Below, in pieces: positions 1 to 8,793 of a stretch of 64,000 nt of DNA; the first letter of the stretch is position 1, and the number at the start of each line of letters is the position of its first letter. Both the position numbers and the translations under genes were made by a program. The DNA comes from Fictibacillus fluitans (GTDB lineage: Bacteria > Bacillota > Bacilli > Bacillales > Fictibacillaceae), in the NCBI RefSeq assembly GCF_030418125.1, contig NZ_JAUHTR010000005.1, forward strand, positions 124,001-188,000, given 5' to 3'. A model generated the notes under the pieces. The model ran no database searches. It was not told the DNA's origin and saw nothing but the letters and a program-made list of their open reading frames with translations.

Positions 1-48
1 GTCCGCATCAAACGTGTTGGCAAGTCGTACAAAGAGATGACTCCTTAA
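1..48 (+). CDS. C-terminal end of an unidentified protein (partial)
   Basis: The first 48 bases read open in frame 1 and end in TAA, giving a 15-residue tail VRIKRVGKSYKEMTP. A hairpin terminator follows within ten bases, which supports a real gene end entering from the left edge. Too little is present to name the protein. It converges on the minus-strand glucanase gene. Confidence 0.5.
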   Translation, partial: VRIKRVGKSYKEMTP

Positions 49-54
49 CCATAT

Positions 55-86
55 AAAACCTTGCAAGCCGCAGCTTACAAGGTTTT
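55..86. terminator. Bidirectional rho-independent terminator
   Basis: Arms at 55-68 and 73-86 pair (AAAACCTTGCAAGC with GCTTACAAGGTTTT, one mismatch) around a CGCA loop. The A-run on one side and T-run on the other let it stop both the gene ending at 48 and the minus-strand glucanase ending at 97. Confidence 0.8.
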
Positions 87-96
87 AAAGACCAGT

Positions 97-2661
97 CTAT
101 TGATTAAATTTCATCCAATCCAGATTCACATTTGGGGCATAGACTTGTAGCGTTTGTATCCCCTTTTCCAATCTGATAGTACTTGTTACAGTCTGCCAAG
201 AATCCCACCCTCCAGTTTGAGGTACCTTTATAGTAGAGTGGTCATCAGCATTCACCACATTAATTTCACCTGCTGGAAGATCCCCGCTAAACTGGTTTCC
301 TTTCTTCGTCAAGAGAGTAATGCTTCCTCCATCTCTGCCGGAAGCCACCCGGTAGGTTACTGTATAGTCCCCTGCTTCTTTAACATCGACAGCATACTGC
401 ATCCAATCCCCTTCGTCGATCCAGCCCACACTGGATTCCCCTGATTGCACACCAAACATGTCCTGATAATGTTCGGCTTCAATCGTTTGATGGGTTGAAT
501 CAAGTACAACCGGAGCAGCAATCCTTTTCATTTGAATGTTATCCATCGTGACATTTGCTTTGTTTCCGCCCAATAGGAATTCTATGACACTCTTTTGTTG
601 GCTTTCCGACGGATGAATCAGGACTTGATAGTTTTTCATTTCCGATGAGAGCTTAATATCAGTAGTTTTCGTATAGAACGTGTCTCTCGTTTCATTCGCA
701 ACTCTGAACCCGATGTTTCTTTCTGAGTCGGCTTTCGCGTCAAAGGTGAGCAAATAGGCTGCTTCCTTTTCAAGATTGAGCTTGTCCTGGCTCAATCGGA
801 TAGCATCCGCACTTTTTCCGGCATTTTTGATCTTCACATTAAGTTTTCTTTCTGAAACCGCTGCCCCTACCTCCGTTTTTGCTTTTGCCCCTCGTTCAGT
901 TGCGAATTCCCAGAACTCCTGACGGTCTGTACCCTGGTCAAATGTACCATTATAAATGTAGTTTCCGTTTGGCAGTATTTTTTTCGGAGCATTTGGGTCC
1001 TTTGGAAGTTTGACCAGCTTGACGTTGTCAATCCAGACAGGAAGTGCTGACGCCTGTCCTAGATTAAATTCCAAACGGGCATGCGGATCCGTTTCATTTT
1101 CCATCGAGAATTCATAGGAAAAGGACTTCATAGAGTTGGTCAGTGAGAGCGTTTGATCAGATAGGTATCTGGAGTAATTACGTTCGGGCCCCGAAATATT
1201 AATAACCGCCGTGCGGTTACCTTCTGAACGCGCGTCAAAACTCAGTCTGTACCGTTCACCCCGTTCAATCGGCATGTCCGGCTGAACGAATTGGACAGCA
1301 TGCACAGCGTCCCCTGGTTTAGTAATACTGATTTTGGCTGAACCGTTATCAACGGCAGCATTTCCTTCTCCACCAAACAAATCGGACGGTTCAAAAGGCT
1401 GAAACTTCCAATCATCGAGTGAAGTAGTAAAATCTCCATTATATATATAGTTCCCATCATCAAGAGGAGGGCGCAGCTCAACAGCCGGATCTTCCGTCAC
1501 CGGGCGTTCCCCGGGTTCTCTGTATTTTCCATCCAAATCATAGACTCGAACATAGTCTACCAGCATCCTGTTGGGAAACTCTGTGGATTGATCCGGATAT
1601 CCCGGCCAATTCCCTCCAACCGCCAAATTCAGCTGCATGTAGAAATCCCTGTCAAAAGGAGCAGGATACGTATAAGGTGCTGCAGCATTCTCATTTTTGC
1701 TGTACCAGTCATTTTGTTTCGCATAAAGAATACCGTCCACATACCAGCTGATTTCACCGGGCTCCCAATCCAGGGTGAACGTATGATAGTCTTCTGAAAA
1801 GTCCTTTACTCCCTCAGGAAGCGTATAGTCTTGTCCTGTATACTTCCATGGCATGCCATAATGCAGAGTGCCATGAACCTGGTTGGGCGCATGACCCAGC
1901 ATTTCCATAATGTCAATTTCGCCACTGGCCGGCCAGCCTGAATAAAGATCATAATCCGTCGGCATCATCCAGATGGCAGGCCACATCCCCTGGCCTTTAG
2001 GAAGCTTAGCCCGGATCTCGTAACGGCCATAGGTCCAGTCGCCCTTGTTCTGAGTAGTCAGCTTTGCCGACGTGTAATCGTTGCCTCCAAATGATTCCTT
2101 TCGTGCTTCAATAACAAGAGAACCATTTTCAAGGCGTGCGTTTTCCGGCCGGTTCGTATAATGCTGAAGCTCATTGTTCCCGTATCCGCCTCCGCCTTGA
2201 ACAAAGTTCCACTTCTTCTCATCTATGACCTTGTCATTAAACTCATCCTGCCATACCAAATTCCAGTGTTCGTTCTTGATCTGGCTTTTCTTCAAGATAA
2301 TTTGTTTGAAATCTTCTACTTTGTTGGATGAGTTCAGCAGATAAATGCCAACGTATTTGTTGATTTTCGCATCAACACCAGAAAGGCTGGCACCTGGCCG
2401 ATACGGGTTGCTTACCGTTCGGTCTGCAGGAACAGCATCCCCTTTTTTCACTTTTGCAAAAGGCTTGTTCGATATTTTCGCAGCTAAGTGCTGCTGCTGT
2501 GACAATTTAAATGGCACATAAATCCGGGTGGTACCCTGATCTTTGCCTTTTATGGCAGCCGGATGAAACGACGCAGATGCCTCTGCTTTTGTGGCATAAA
2601 CGGTTCCGGACATCCCCATCATCATCAATCCTGTCAGAACGATCATCCAAAATTTCTGCAT
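97..2661 (-). CDS. Secreted GH16 endo-beta-1,3-glucanase (laminarinase) with three carbohydrate-binding modules
   Basis: The 854-residue protein begins with a signal peptide (hydrophobic residues 5-22, probable cleavage after A23). A GH16 domain spans about residues 130-376 and carries the motif GEIDIME, with probable nucleophile E248 and acid/base E253. Two CBM4/9-like modules follow (about 403-552 and 567-705; both start near GNYIYNG), then a CBM6-like module (about 715-853; starts IEAEHYQD, ends LDWMKF). The family hydrolyses beta-1,3-glucans such as laminarin outside the cell. It is the last gene of the operon, 52 bases after the GH1 gene, with GGAGG before the ATG. Released oligosaccharides would be imported by the ABC system upstream and cut by the GH1 enzyme. 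GH16 also includes lichenases, so exact linkage preference is inferred. Confidence 0.9.
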   Translation of the reverse strand: MQKFWMIVLTGLMMMGMSGTVYATKAEASASFHPAAIKGKDQGTTRIYVPFKLSQQQHLAAKISNKPFAKVKKGDAVPADRTVSNPYRPGASLSGVDAKINKYVGIYLLNSSNKVEDFKQIILKKSQIKNEHWNLVWQDEFNDKVIDEKKWNFVQGGGGYGNNELQHYTNRPENARLENGSLVIEARKESFGGNDYTSAKLTTQNKGDWTYGRYEIRAKLPKGQGMWPAIWMMPTDYDLYSGWPASGEIDIMEMLGHAPNQVHGTLHYGMPWKYTGQDYTLPEGVKDFSEDYHTFTLDWEPGEISWYVDGILYAKQNDWYSKNENAAAPYTYPAPFDRDFYMQLNLAVGGNWPGYPDQSTEFPNRMLVDYVRVYDLDGKYREPGERPVTEDPAVELRPPLDDGNYIYNGDFTTSLDDWKFQPFEPSDLFGGEGNAAVDNGSAKISITKPGDAVHAVQFVQPDMPIERGERYRLSFDARSEGNRTAVINISGPERNYSRYLSDQTLSLTNSMKSFSYEFSMENETDPHARLEFNLGQASALPVWIDNVKLVKLPKDPNAPKKILPNGNYIYNGTFDQGTDRQEFWEFATERGAKAKTEVGAAVSERKLNVKIKNAGKSADAIRLSQDKLNLEKEAAYLLTFDAKADSERNIGFRVANETRDTFYTKTTDIKLSSEMKNYQVLIHPSESQQKSVIEFLLGGNKANVTMDNIQMKRIAAPVVLDSTHQTIEAEHYQDMFGVQSGESSVGWIDEGDWMQYAVDVKEAGDYTVTYRVASGRDGGSITLLTKKGNQFSGDLPAGEINVVNADDHSTIKVPQTGGWDSWQTVTSTIRLEKGIQTLQVYAPNVNLDWMKFNQ

Positions 2662-2713
2662 TCGATAACCTCCATGGATTTTCTTCGAGTGACTGACTAA
2701 GGTGTCTTGTTTA

Positions 2714-4057
2714 TTATGAATTAACCGGTAATATCGCTTTGTTTTTTATAATCTCTGCATAGCGATAGGCACTGTCTTTCCAAATCCGTTCCTGTGTCTC
2801 AAAGTCTACATAAATGATCCCAAACCGTTTATCGTAGCCAAAGCTCCATTCAAAATTATCGAGCAAGGACCACAAATAATACCCTTGAATGTTCATCCCT
2901 TGCTCATTCAGCTCAGAAACCGCCTGTAAATGCTGCTCGACGTACTGTGTCCGCAGGGCATCACGGACTTTTCCTTCTTCTACCTGATCGTCATATGCCG
3001 CTCCATTTTCAGTAATGTAGATAGGAAGGTCGGTATATTCCCTGCGAAGTCTGACAATCAAATCCTTAAATTCGTTGAGTGCAATATCCCAGCCCATCCC
3101 TGTTTTTTCATAATCAGAGTAAGCCCCTTTGTACATAAAATCAGTGGCTGCACTGAATTCCACAAGTGCACGGCTGTAATAGTTAATGCCGAAAAAGTCG
3201 CATGGAACAGAAATAGCCGCCAGGTCCCCGTTATGGATAAAATCATACGAATGAACATACTTTGCAAACAAATTCATCATATCGGCGGGATACTCCCCTT
3301 TAAATACAGGGTCCAGGAACCAGCGATTCGAGTACCCATCTGCATTGTTGGCCGCAAGCTGATCGTTGACTGAATCGGTCATGGCGTATACGGGTGAAAG
3401 ATTCAGGGTAATTCCTATTGGCGTAGCCGAGGAGAAATCCGACTTCAGCATTGTGACTGCCTCTCCGTGAGAAAGAAGGATATGGTGAACCGCTTTAAGA
3501 GCTTCTTCCAGATTGGTATGCCCTGGCGCATGCACCCCTTGATGATATCCCAGAAATCCTGCACACCATGGTTCATTATGGGTGATCCATGAATCAACGA
3601 CATGGTCCAAAGCAGTAAAGCAAGCTTTTGCATAATCAAGGAACCATTGAACGCTCTCTCTGTTCGTCCATCCCCCTTTTTCATGAGCCCACAGAGGTAA
3701 ATCCCAGTGATACAGGGTTACAGCAGGCTTGATCCCTTCCTCTCTCAAGCGCTCGGCAAGATTTATGTAAAATGCCATGCCTTCAGGGTTATACTCTCCT
3801 TCTCTCGGGAAAATGCGCGGCCAGGCGATTGAAAAGCGGTAGGAATCCACGCCGAGTTCTTTAATGATCTGAATATCTTCCTCGAAACGGTTGTAATGGT
3901 CACAAGCGATATTGCCATTGTGCTGTTCAAACACCTTCCCGGGCGTCTTGCAAAATAAATCCCATATCGATGGGGTTCTTCCATCCTGCTGATGAGCACC
4001 TTCAATCTGGTAGGATGATGTAGCGGTTCCGAAGACAAAATCTTTTGTAAATTTCAT
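2714..4057 (-). CDS. GH1 6-phospho/beta-glucosidase family enzyme, probably beta-glucosidase
   Basis: 447 residues, normal for GH1. The acid/base motif THNEP places E162 and the nucleophile motif ITENG places E350. The N-terminal FGTATSSYQIEGA signature is intact. No signal peptide, so the enzyme is cytoplasmic. The partner transporter is ABC rather than PTS, so imported oligosaccharides should be unphosphorylated and beta-glucosidase is more likely than 6-phospho-beta-glucosidase. It starts 15 bases after the second permease, with AGGAG upstream of its ATG. Expected role: release of glucose from laminari-oligosaccharides produced by the neighbouring GH16 enzyme. Confidence 0.93.
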   Translation of the reverse strand: MKFTKDFVFGTATSSYQIEGAHQQDGRTPSIWDLFCKTPGKVFEQHNGNIACDHYNRFEEDIQIIKELGVDSYRFSIAWPRIFPREGEYNPEGMAFYINLAERLREEGIKPAVTLYHWDLPLWAHEKGGWTNRESVQWFLDYAKACFTALDHVVDSWITHNEPWCAGFLGYHQGVHAPGHTNLEEALKAVHHILLSHGEAVTMLKSDFSSATPIGITLNLSPVYAMTDSVNDQLAANNADGYSNRWFLDPVFKGEYPADMMNLFAKYVHSYDFIHNGDLAAISVPCDFFGINYYSRALVEFSAATDFMYKGAYSDYEKTGMGWDIALNEFKDLIVRLRREYTDLPIYITENGAAYDDQVEEGKVRDALRTQYVEQHLQAVSELNEQGMNIQGYYLWSLLDNFEWSFGYDKRFGIIYVDFETQERIWKDSAYRYAEIIKNKAILPVNS

Positions 4058-4072
4058 TGAGTAATCTGCTCC

Positions 4073-4978
4073 TTATTCTTTAATGGCTCCTGCTGAAATA
4101 CTGTTAATGATATATTTTGATAGGAATAGAAAGGCGATCATGATCGGCACAACAGAGATTGCAATTCCCAGGTACATGGAACCGAGGTTCTGAGCGACCT
4201 GCGATCCTTTTAAAAAGCCCATTAAAACAGGCAGCGTATATTTCTCTGGTGAAAAAATCAAAACCAATGGCATGATGTAGTTGTTCCACGAGCCTATGAA
4301 CGTAAAAATGGACATGGTGGCAACCGCTGGCATCATCATGGGAATGCCGATGGTGTGGAAGATCCTCCACTCACTCGCTCCGTCAATTCTTGCTGATTCA
4401 ATTAAGCTCGGATGAAGTGTGGTCTGTACATACTGCCGTAAAAAGAACACAACAAACGGGCTGGCAATGGATGGAACAATCAATGGAATGTAAGTATCAA
4501 GAATACCGAGTGTTTTCGATAATTCATAAAACCCGATCAGCCCCAACTGTCCAGGGACCATCATCATGACCAGCATAAATACAAAGAGGACGTTTTTTCC
4601 TTTAAACGTATAGAAAGCAAATCCATACGCCGTCAGAGCTGAAAAGTATCCTGACAGAACAGTAACAAGCACAGAAATAAAAAGACTATTTTTAAACCCG
4701 TTCCAAATGTTCACATACTCCATCATCGTTCGATAGTTCTCCAAAAGGGAAGTGCCCGGAACCAGGGTGAACCCGGTCAAAATGGCTTCATTGGAGCGAG
4801 TGGCATTAATGAGCATCATTAGAAACGGAACAAAACAAACGACTGCCATAAGAGTGAGTACAGTATAAATGAGCCCTTTTATCACTTTGCCTTTCCTGTT
4901 CCGGGAGGCAGGGATCGGAAGAGGCTTGGCCTTCCAACTGGCACTTATGCTTTTATTCGGTTCTACTCTCGAATTCAT
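4073..4978 (-). CDS. Carbohydrate ABC transporter permease (MalG type)
   Basis: 301 residues with a basic N-terminus, about six membrane segments, and the binding-protein-dependent permease EAA loop (ESARIDGASEWRIFHTIGIP) that docks on the ATPase. This matches the CUT1 MalG/LacG family. It lies 3 bases behind the first permease gene, implying translational coupling. No ATPase is encoded here, so a shared MsmX-type ATPase elsewhere in the genome probably energises the transporter, as is usual for CUT1 systems of Bacillus. Confidence 0.92.
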   Translation of the reverse strand: MNSRVEPNKSISASWKAKPLPIPASRNRKGKVIKGLIYTVLTLMAVVCFVPFLMMLINATRSNEAILTGFTLVPGTSLLENYRTMMEYVNIWNGFKNSLFISVLVTVLSGYFSALTAYGFAFYTFKGKNVLFVFMLVMMMVPGQLGLIGFYELSKTLGILDTYIPLIVPSIASPFVVFFLRQYVQTTLHPSLIESARIDGASEWRIFHTIGIPMMMPAVATMSIFTFIGSWNNYIMPLVLIFSPEKYTLPVLMGFLKGSQVAQNLGSMYLGIAISVVPIMIAFLFLSKYIINSISAGAIKE

Positions 4979-4981
4979 TTT

Positions 4982-5881
4982 TTACACCTGCCCCGCTTGT
5001 TTTCTTTGGTTTCCATACATCGATTTAAAAACAATCGCAGAAAAAATTACCGTAATGATAAACAGCCCGTAAGCTACTGCCGATGCGTACCCATAATTGT
5101 TGTACTTGAAAGCCTGGTTGTATAAATACAGAACCATCGTATTTAACGAGCCGTCCGGTGAACCGATGCCATCCGTCAGCAGCATAGGAAGATCAAACAA
5201 TTGAAGACCTCCAATAAGTGAAGTGATCATGATGTACAATAAAATCGGCTTTAGCAATGGAAGGGTGATCTTCGTCAATGTTTGCCAGCGGTTCGCGCCA
5301 TCAATAAGAGCGGCCTCATAATAATCCTTGGATATTCCTGAAATTCCTGCCATGATGACAATGAAGGAGTGTCCAAACCACATCCAGGTCAAGATGAGCG
5401 AGACCGAAATTTGAGCGGTTGCCGGTTTATTCAGCCAATCGATGGGATCGTTTATGAATCCTAAGTTCATTAATACAACATTTAATGATCCGTGCTGCCA
5501 ATCCAGTAAAATACCAAATAATAAAGCAACGGAACTTACTGTGATAAGGTTAGGCAGATAGAATATCGCCCGGAAAAAAGCCTGTCCCTTCATTTTCATT
5601 CTCATGTCTGAAAAGATGGCTGCCAAAATCAACGCGATTCCGATCTGAAGAGCAAAATTGATCCCCCATATTTTCCATGTATTAAAAAATGCATCCACAA
5701 AATAGTTGTCCGTTAACAGCCGTTTATAGTTGGACAGCCCTACGACCACAGCTGATCCCGTTCCAGAATAATTAGTGAAGCTGTAATAAAAGGTCAATGC
5801 CACGGGATAAATACTGAAAACCAGGAAGACAATCCAAAACGGCGCGATAAAGAAGTAACCGTACTTGTTTAAGTTCTTCAC
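4982..5881 (-). CDS. Carbohydrate ABC transporter permease (MalF type)
   Basis: About 299 residues, six or more membrane segments, with an EAA-like loop (YEAALIDGANRWQTLTKITL). It belongs to the MalF/UgpA CUT1 family. The longest frame opens with TTG at 5905, but the GAGGGGGAG ribosome site lies inside that extension and is correctly spaced for GTG at 5879-5881, giving MKNLNKYGYFF. It pairs with the permease that follows 3 bases later and the lipoprotein encoded upstream to import beta-glucan oligosaccharides. Confidence 0.9.
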   Translation of the reverse strand: MKNLNKYGYFFIAPFWIVFLVFSIYPVALTFYYSFTNYSGTGSAVVVGLSNYKRLLTDNYFVDAFFNTWKIWGINFALQIGIALILAAIFSDMRMKMKGQAFFRAIFYLPNLITVSSVALLFGILLDWQHGSLNVVLMNLGFINDPIDWLNKPATAQISVSLILTWMWFGHSFIVIMAGISGISKDYYEAALIDGANRWQTLTKITLPLLKPILLYIMITSLIGGLQLFDLPMLLTDGIGSPDGSLNTMVLYLYNQAFKYNNYGYASAVAYGLFIITVIFSAIVFKSMYGNQRKQAGQV

Positions 5882-5943
5882 CTTACTCCCCCTCTTTGTA
5901 ATCAAGCGGCATAATGGGAATTACGCCGCTCGTAAACCACTCT

Positions 5944-7257
5944 CTATTCTTTTGGTACGTTTAATTCCGGATAGGCGTTTTTCGCTTTTTGATAAAACTC
6001 GGCAACTGCCGCTTTTTTGGACTTTTTGCCATCTGTATATTGCTTAACCGCATTTCCATAAAACGTATCGAGCTGCTGATCGTATTTGGTTACAATGCCC
6101 GGCTTGATGCTATGAGCCTGATCCAGGAAAAATTGATAATTGTTTTGCCCGCCAAGGAACTTGTCGCTGAAATCATCTTTGATCGCATTCGTCACAGGCT
6201 GATAGGACAGAACATCCCCCGTCTCTTTAGCCCAGCTTTTCAAGAATTTATCATCCTGGGTCATCATCTTCACGAAGTCATATGCCGCTTTTTTGTTCTT
6301 GGACTTACTGTAGACTCCAAGCCATGTCCCGCCCCAGAAGTAAGGGCTTGGTCCGCTTGTTACCGCCCAGTCCCCAACGGATTTCTTCACATTGGTTTTC
6401 AATACACTATGTAATCCCCATGTAGGAAGAACATAAGAGAATACCTTCGTTTCCGTTACTTTTCCGTTTTCCTTCACTTTGACCGGCTTGTCCATGGACT
6501 CGAACCATGAAGGAGACCACTCTGCCGCATTTGCTGTATATCCGTCTTTCTTCATCTTTTTCGCATAATCCATAAATTCAATCTTTTTATCTGTCAGCTT
6601 CAGCTCATTCTCGGCATTCACCCATGGCTCAGGAGAATCACCTTGTGAGAACCAGCGAATGGATCCTTCATCAGGGAACATACGATAGCCCTTCGCTTTC
6701 ATCTTATCAGCCACTTGGAAAACCTTATCCATGGATGACATCATTTCGCCAACCTTTTGTGGATCATCTGTTCCAAGCACTTCCTTTGCCATACTTCGCT
6801 TATAGTAGATGCCTCCAGGAGTCGTCTGCCAGGAAAGCGCTCTCACATTTCCGTCCTTGTCTTTACCTAAATCAAACACATAAGGCACATATTTATCGGA
6901 CAGCTTGTCGGCGTTGTAAGGAGACTTCGACAGGTTCTCCCAGTACCCGGCATCCACCCATTGTTTGATAAACGCAAGCTCACCCGTGAATACATCCGGT
7001 GCGCCTACCCCGCTCTCCAGTACCGGTTTAAGCTTGGTAGGATAATCCGCGATCGGTACAATCGTTAGTTCAACATTTAATCCATTCTTTTTTTCATAGG
7101 TTTTAATTGGTTTTTTCAATTCGTCCGTGAACGACCAAATCCGTAAATCCACCTTCTTACCATCCTTTGATCCATTCGCACTTTGCGAACCAGAACAGCC
7201 GGCAAGAACCCCTAACAGTAAAATAAATGATAAAAGAACACTGGTTATCTTTTTCAT
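5944..7257 (-). CDS. Extracellular sugar-binding lipoprotein of the ABC transporter
   Basis: From the ATG at 7255-7257 the protein has 437 residues and a lipoprotein signal (MKKITS, hydrophobic core, lipobox LAGC with C21). The longer frame to 7326 lacks a ribosome site, whereas AGGGGAG precedes 7257. The body matches family 1 solute-binding proteins for oligosaccharides. It is the first gene of the transporter operon and sits directly behind two LacI-type operators, so it should be induced by the beta-glucan-derived ligand of the adjacent regulator. Confidence 0.92.
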   Translation of the reverse strand: MKKITSVLLSFILLLGVLAGCSGSQSANGSKDGKKVDLRIWSFTDELKKPIKTYEKKNGLNVELTIVPIADYPTKLKPVLESGVGAPDVFTGELAFIKQWVDAGYWENLSKSPYNADKLSDKYVPYVFDLGKDKDGNVRALSWQTTPGGIYYKRSMAKEVLGTDDPQKVGEMMSSMDKVFQVADKMKAKGYRMFPDEGSIRWFSQGDSPEPWVNAENELKLTDKKIEFMDYAKKMKKDGYTANAAEWSPSWFESMDKPVKVKENGKVTETKVFSYVLPTWGLHSVLKTNVKKSVGDWAVTSGPSPYFWGGTWLGVYSKSKNKKAAYDFVKMMTQDDKFLKSWAKETGDVLSYQPVTNAIKDDFSDKFLGGQNNYQFFLDQAHSIKPGIVTKYDQQLDTFYGNAVKQYTDGKKSKKAAVAEFYQKAKNAYPELNVPKE

Positions 7258-7288
7258 CTTTACTCCCCTAGTTTCATATTTTATTTTT

Positions 7289-7304
7289 TCGAAAGCGGTT
7301 TCGA
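7289..7304. promoter_or_regulatory. LacI-family operator O1 of the beta-glucan operon
   Basis: TCGAAAGCGGTTTCGA has six-base inverted arms (TCGAAA/TTTCGA) and lies 32 bases before the binding-protein start. The same half-sites recur at 7334-7347 and 8393-8406, so one repressor probably binds all three. Confidence 0.75.
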
Positions 7305-7333
7305 TTTTCACTAAAAAAAATTGCACTTGTTAA

Positions 7334-7347
7334 CGAAACCGCTTTCG
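7334..7347. promoter_or_regulatory. LacI-family operator O2 of the beta-glucan operon
   Basis: CGAAACCGCTTTCG is the exact inverse of the O1 core. It lies between the regulator stop codon at 7365 and the transporter operon, 44 bases centre to centre from O1, close to four helical turns. This spacing would allow cooperative binding. Confidence 0.75.
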
Positions 7348-7364
7348 GAAAGCCCGAAAAAAAT

Positions 7365-8375
7365 TTAAATTAAGCGTTGGCACGAATTTCGATCAACTAA
7401 CGTTACTGGAACAATCTCCGACTTGATTTTTTTCTTTTTTTGAACCATCTGGCTGACCAATAACTGTCCAGCCTGCTTTCCAAGCGCTTCCGTATCCTGC
7501 TTAATGGTGGTTAATCCCGGAGTCACATATTTCGCCATCTCGATGTCATCGAAACCGATAATCGATATGTCTTCAGGTATTTTAAGTCCTTTGTTCCTGA
7601 CCGCTTCCATAGCTCCAATCGCCATTTGGTCTCCCGCCACAAATACCGCTGTAGGGCGATCTTCCAGATCCAAAAGCTTCTCCATCGCATGCTGGCCTTC
7701 AATAATGGAAAACATTCCTCCATCAACCAGGTACCCATCAGGGAGCGGCAGATTGTGCTTTTTGATTCCATTCATAAAGCCTGTGATTCTTGCTCTTCCT
7801 GCAAAGGAGTCAGAAGATCCAGCGATATGAGCAATTTTACGATGCCCAAGTGAATAGAAATGGTCCACAGCCAGCTCTCCTCCAGCCTCGTTATCCGAAA
7901 AGACTGTGCTGCTGTTGATCCCCTTCATGTCAATCACCACGAGAGGAATCTTGCTGTTCAAAATTTCCACTACATAAGGATCCTTTTGATCCGAGCATAT
8001 GATAATAACGCCATCGACACCACGATACAAAAAGTGTTCCAAATAACTGATATTCCGGTTTCTCAAATTTCTTGAGGCAAAGATGAGATCGTATCCCTCT
8101 TGTTCAGCATGCTTACGGAAACTCTCGATTACCGCGTTAAAAAACGGATGCATCATTCCCACTTCATTGTCCTCTGTAAACATGACTCCAATAGACCATG
8201 TCTTTTTAGTGGATAACGATTGAGCATGGGAATTAGGCATGTATCCCATTTCTTCCGCAGCATCCAAGATGGCTTTCCGTGTCTTTTCACTCACATCGGG
8301 ATAGTTATTTAAAGCTTTTGATACGGTAGTGCTGGAAACACCAGCCTTTTTTGCAACATCATAAATCGTAATCAT
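7365..8375 (-). CDS. LacI-family transcriptional repressor of the beta-glucan operon
   Basis: 336 residues. The N-terminal LacI helix-turn-helix is clear (ITIYDVAKKAGVSSTTVSKA, then hinge near residue 50), followed by a periplasmic-binding-protein-like sensor domain. The GAGGGG ribosome site is well placed. The gene directly precedes the transporter operon on the same strand and has a perfect operator at its own start, so it probably represses both itself and the operon until a laminari-oligosaccharide binds. The ligand is inferred from the neighbours. Confidence 0.93.
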   Translation of the reverse strand: MITIYDVAKKAGVSSTTVSKALNNYPDVSEKTRKAILDAAEEMGYMPNSHAQSLSTKKTWSIGVMFTEDNEVGMMHPFFNAVIESFRKHAEQEGYDLIFASRNLRNRNISYLEHFLYRGVDGVIIICSDQKDPYVVEILNSKIPLVVIDMKGINSSTVFSDNEAGGELAVDHFYSLGHRKIAHIAGSSDSFAGRARITGFMNGIKKHNLPLPDGYLVDGGMFSIIEGQHAMEKLLDLEDRPTAVFVAGDQMAIGAMEAVRNKGLKIPEDISIIGFDDIEMAKYVTPGLTTIKQDTEALGKQAGQLLVSQMVQKKKKIKSEIVPVTLVDRNSCQRLI

Positions 8376-8392
8376 TATCTACCCCTCTAAAT

Positions 8393-8406
8393 CGAAAGCG
8401 CTTTCG
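8393..8406. promoter_or_regulatory. Autoregulatory LacI operator (perfect palindrome)
   Basis: CGAAAGCGCTTTCG is a perfect 14-base palindrome 18 bases before the regulator start. It shares CGAAA/TTTCG half-sites with the two operators downstream. Confidence 0.75.
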
Positions 8407-8793
8407 TTAATCAAATTATAGCCGATGAAATTTTAACAATCAAGCTGTTATTTTTAAAAATTTTAAGTTGTCAGTTTTTTGCGCCTTTGCAAACGATCAT
8501 TATTTCATGGACTGCATAGTATAAATAATGTTTTTTTACGATAGAAACGGACTTTTTCATAAAAAACGATAAAAATCATCGGTTTTTCTGTAATTATTTG
8601 CACTTCTCACTTTCTACCAGCTTTCAAATAATTAATATTTGTCATATAATAGAGATAGTTCAATCCATTAATTATTGTAATTCGTGATGATATCGTTTTC
8701 ATTAAGACGGGAAAGTGTGTGATCCGATTGCACCTTGGCTTGGTGTGAGACCTGCAACTTTTCTGCAAATATTAGGCGAAAAGGTTGGTATAA
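8407..8793. other. Intergenic region with mqo promoter and leader
   Basis: This 387-base gap between divergent genes holds no convincing ORF. The left part is AT-rich and would carry the promoter of the lacI gene. The right part holds a sigma-A-like promoter at 8622-8650 and a leader of roughly 135 bases before mqo. Confidence 0.6.
8622..8650 (+). promoter_or_regulatory. Probable sigma-A promoter of mqo
   Basis: TTTCAA and TATAAT are separated by exactly 17 bases. The -10 is a perfect consensus. Predicted start of transcription is near 8657. Confidence 0.6.
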
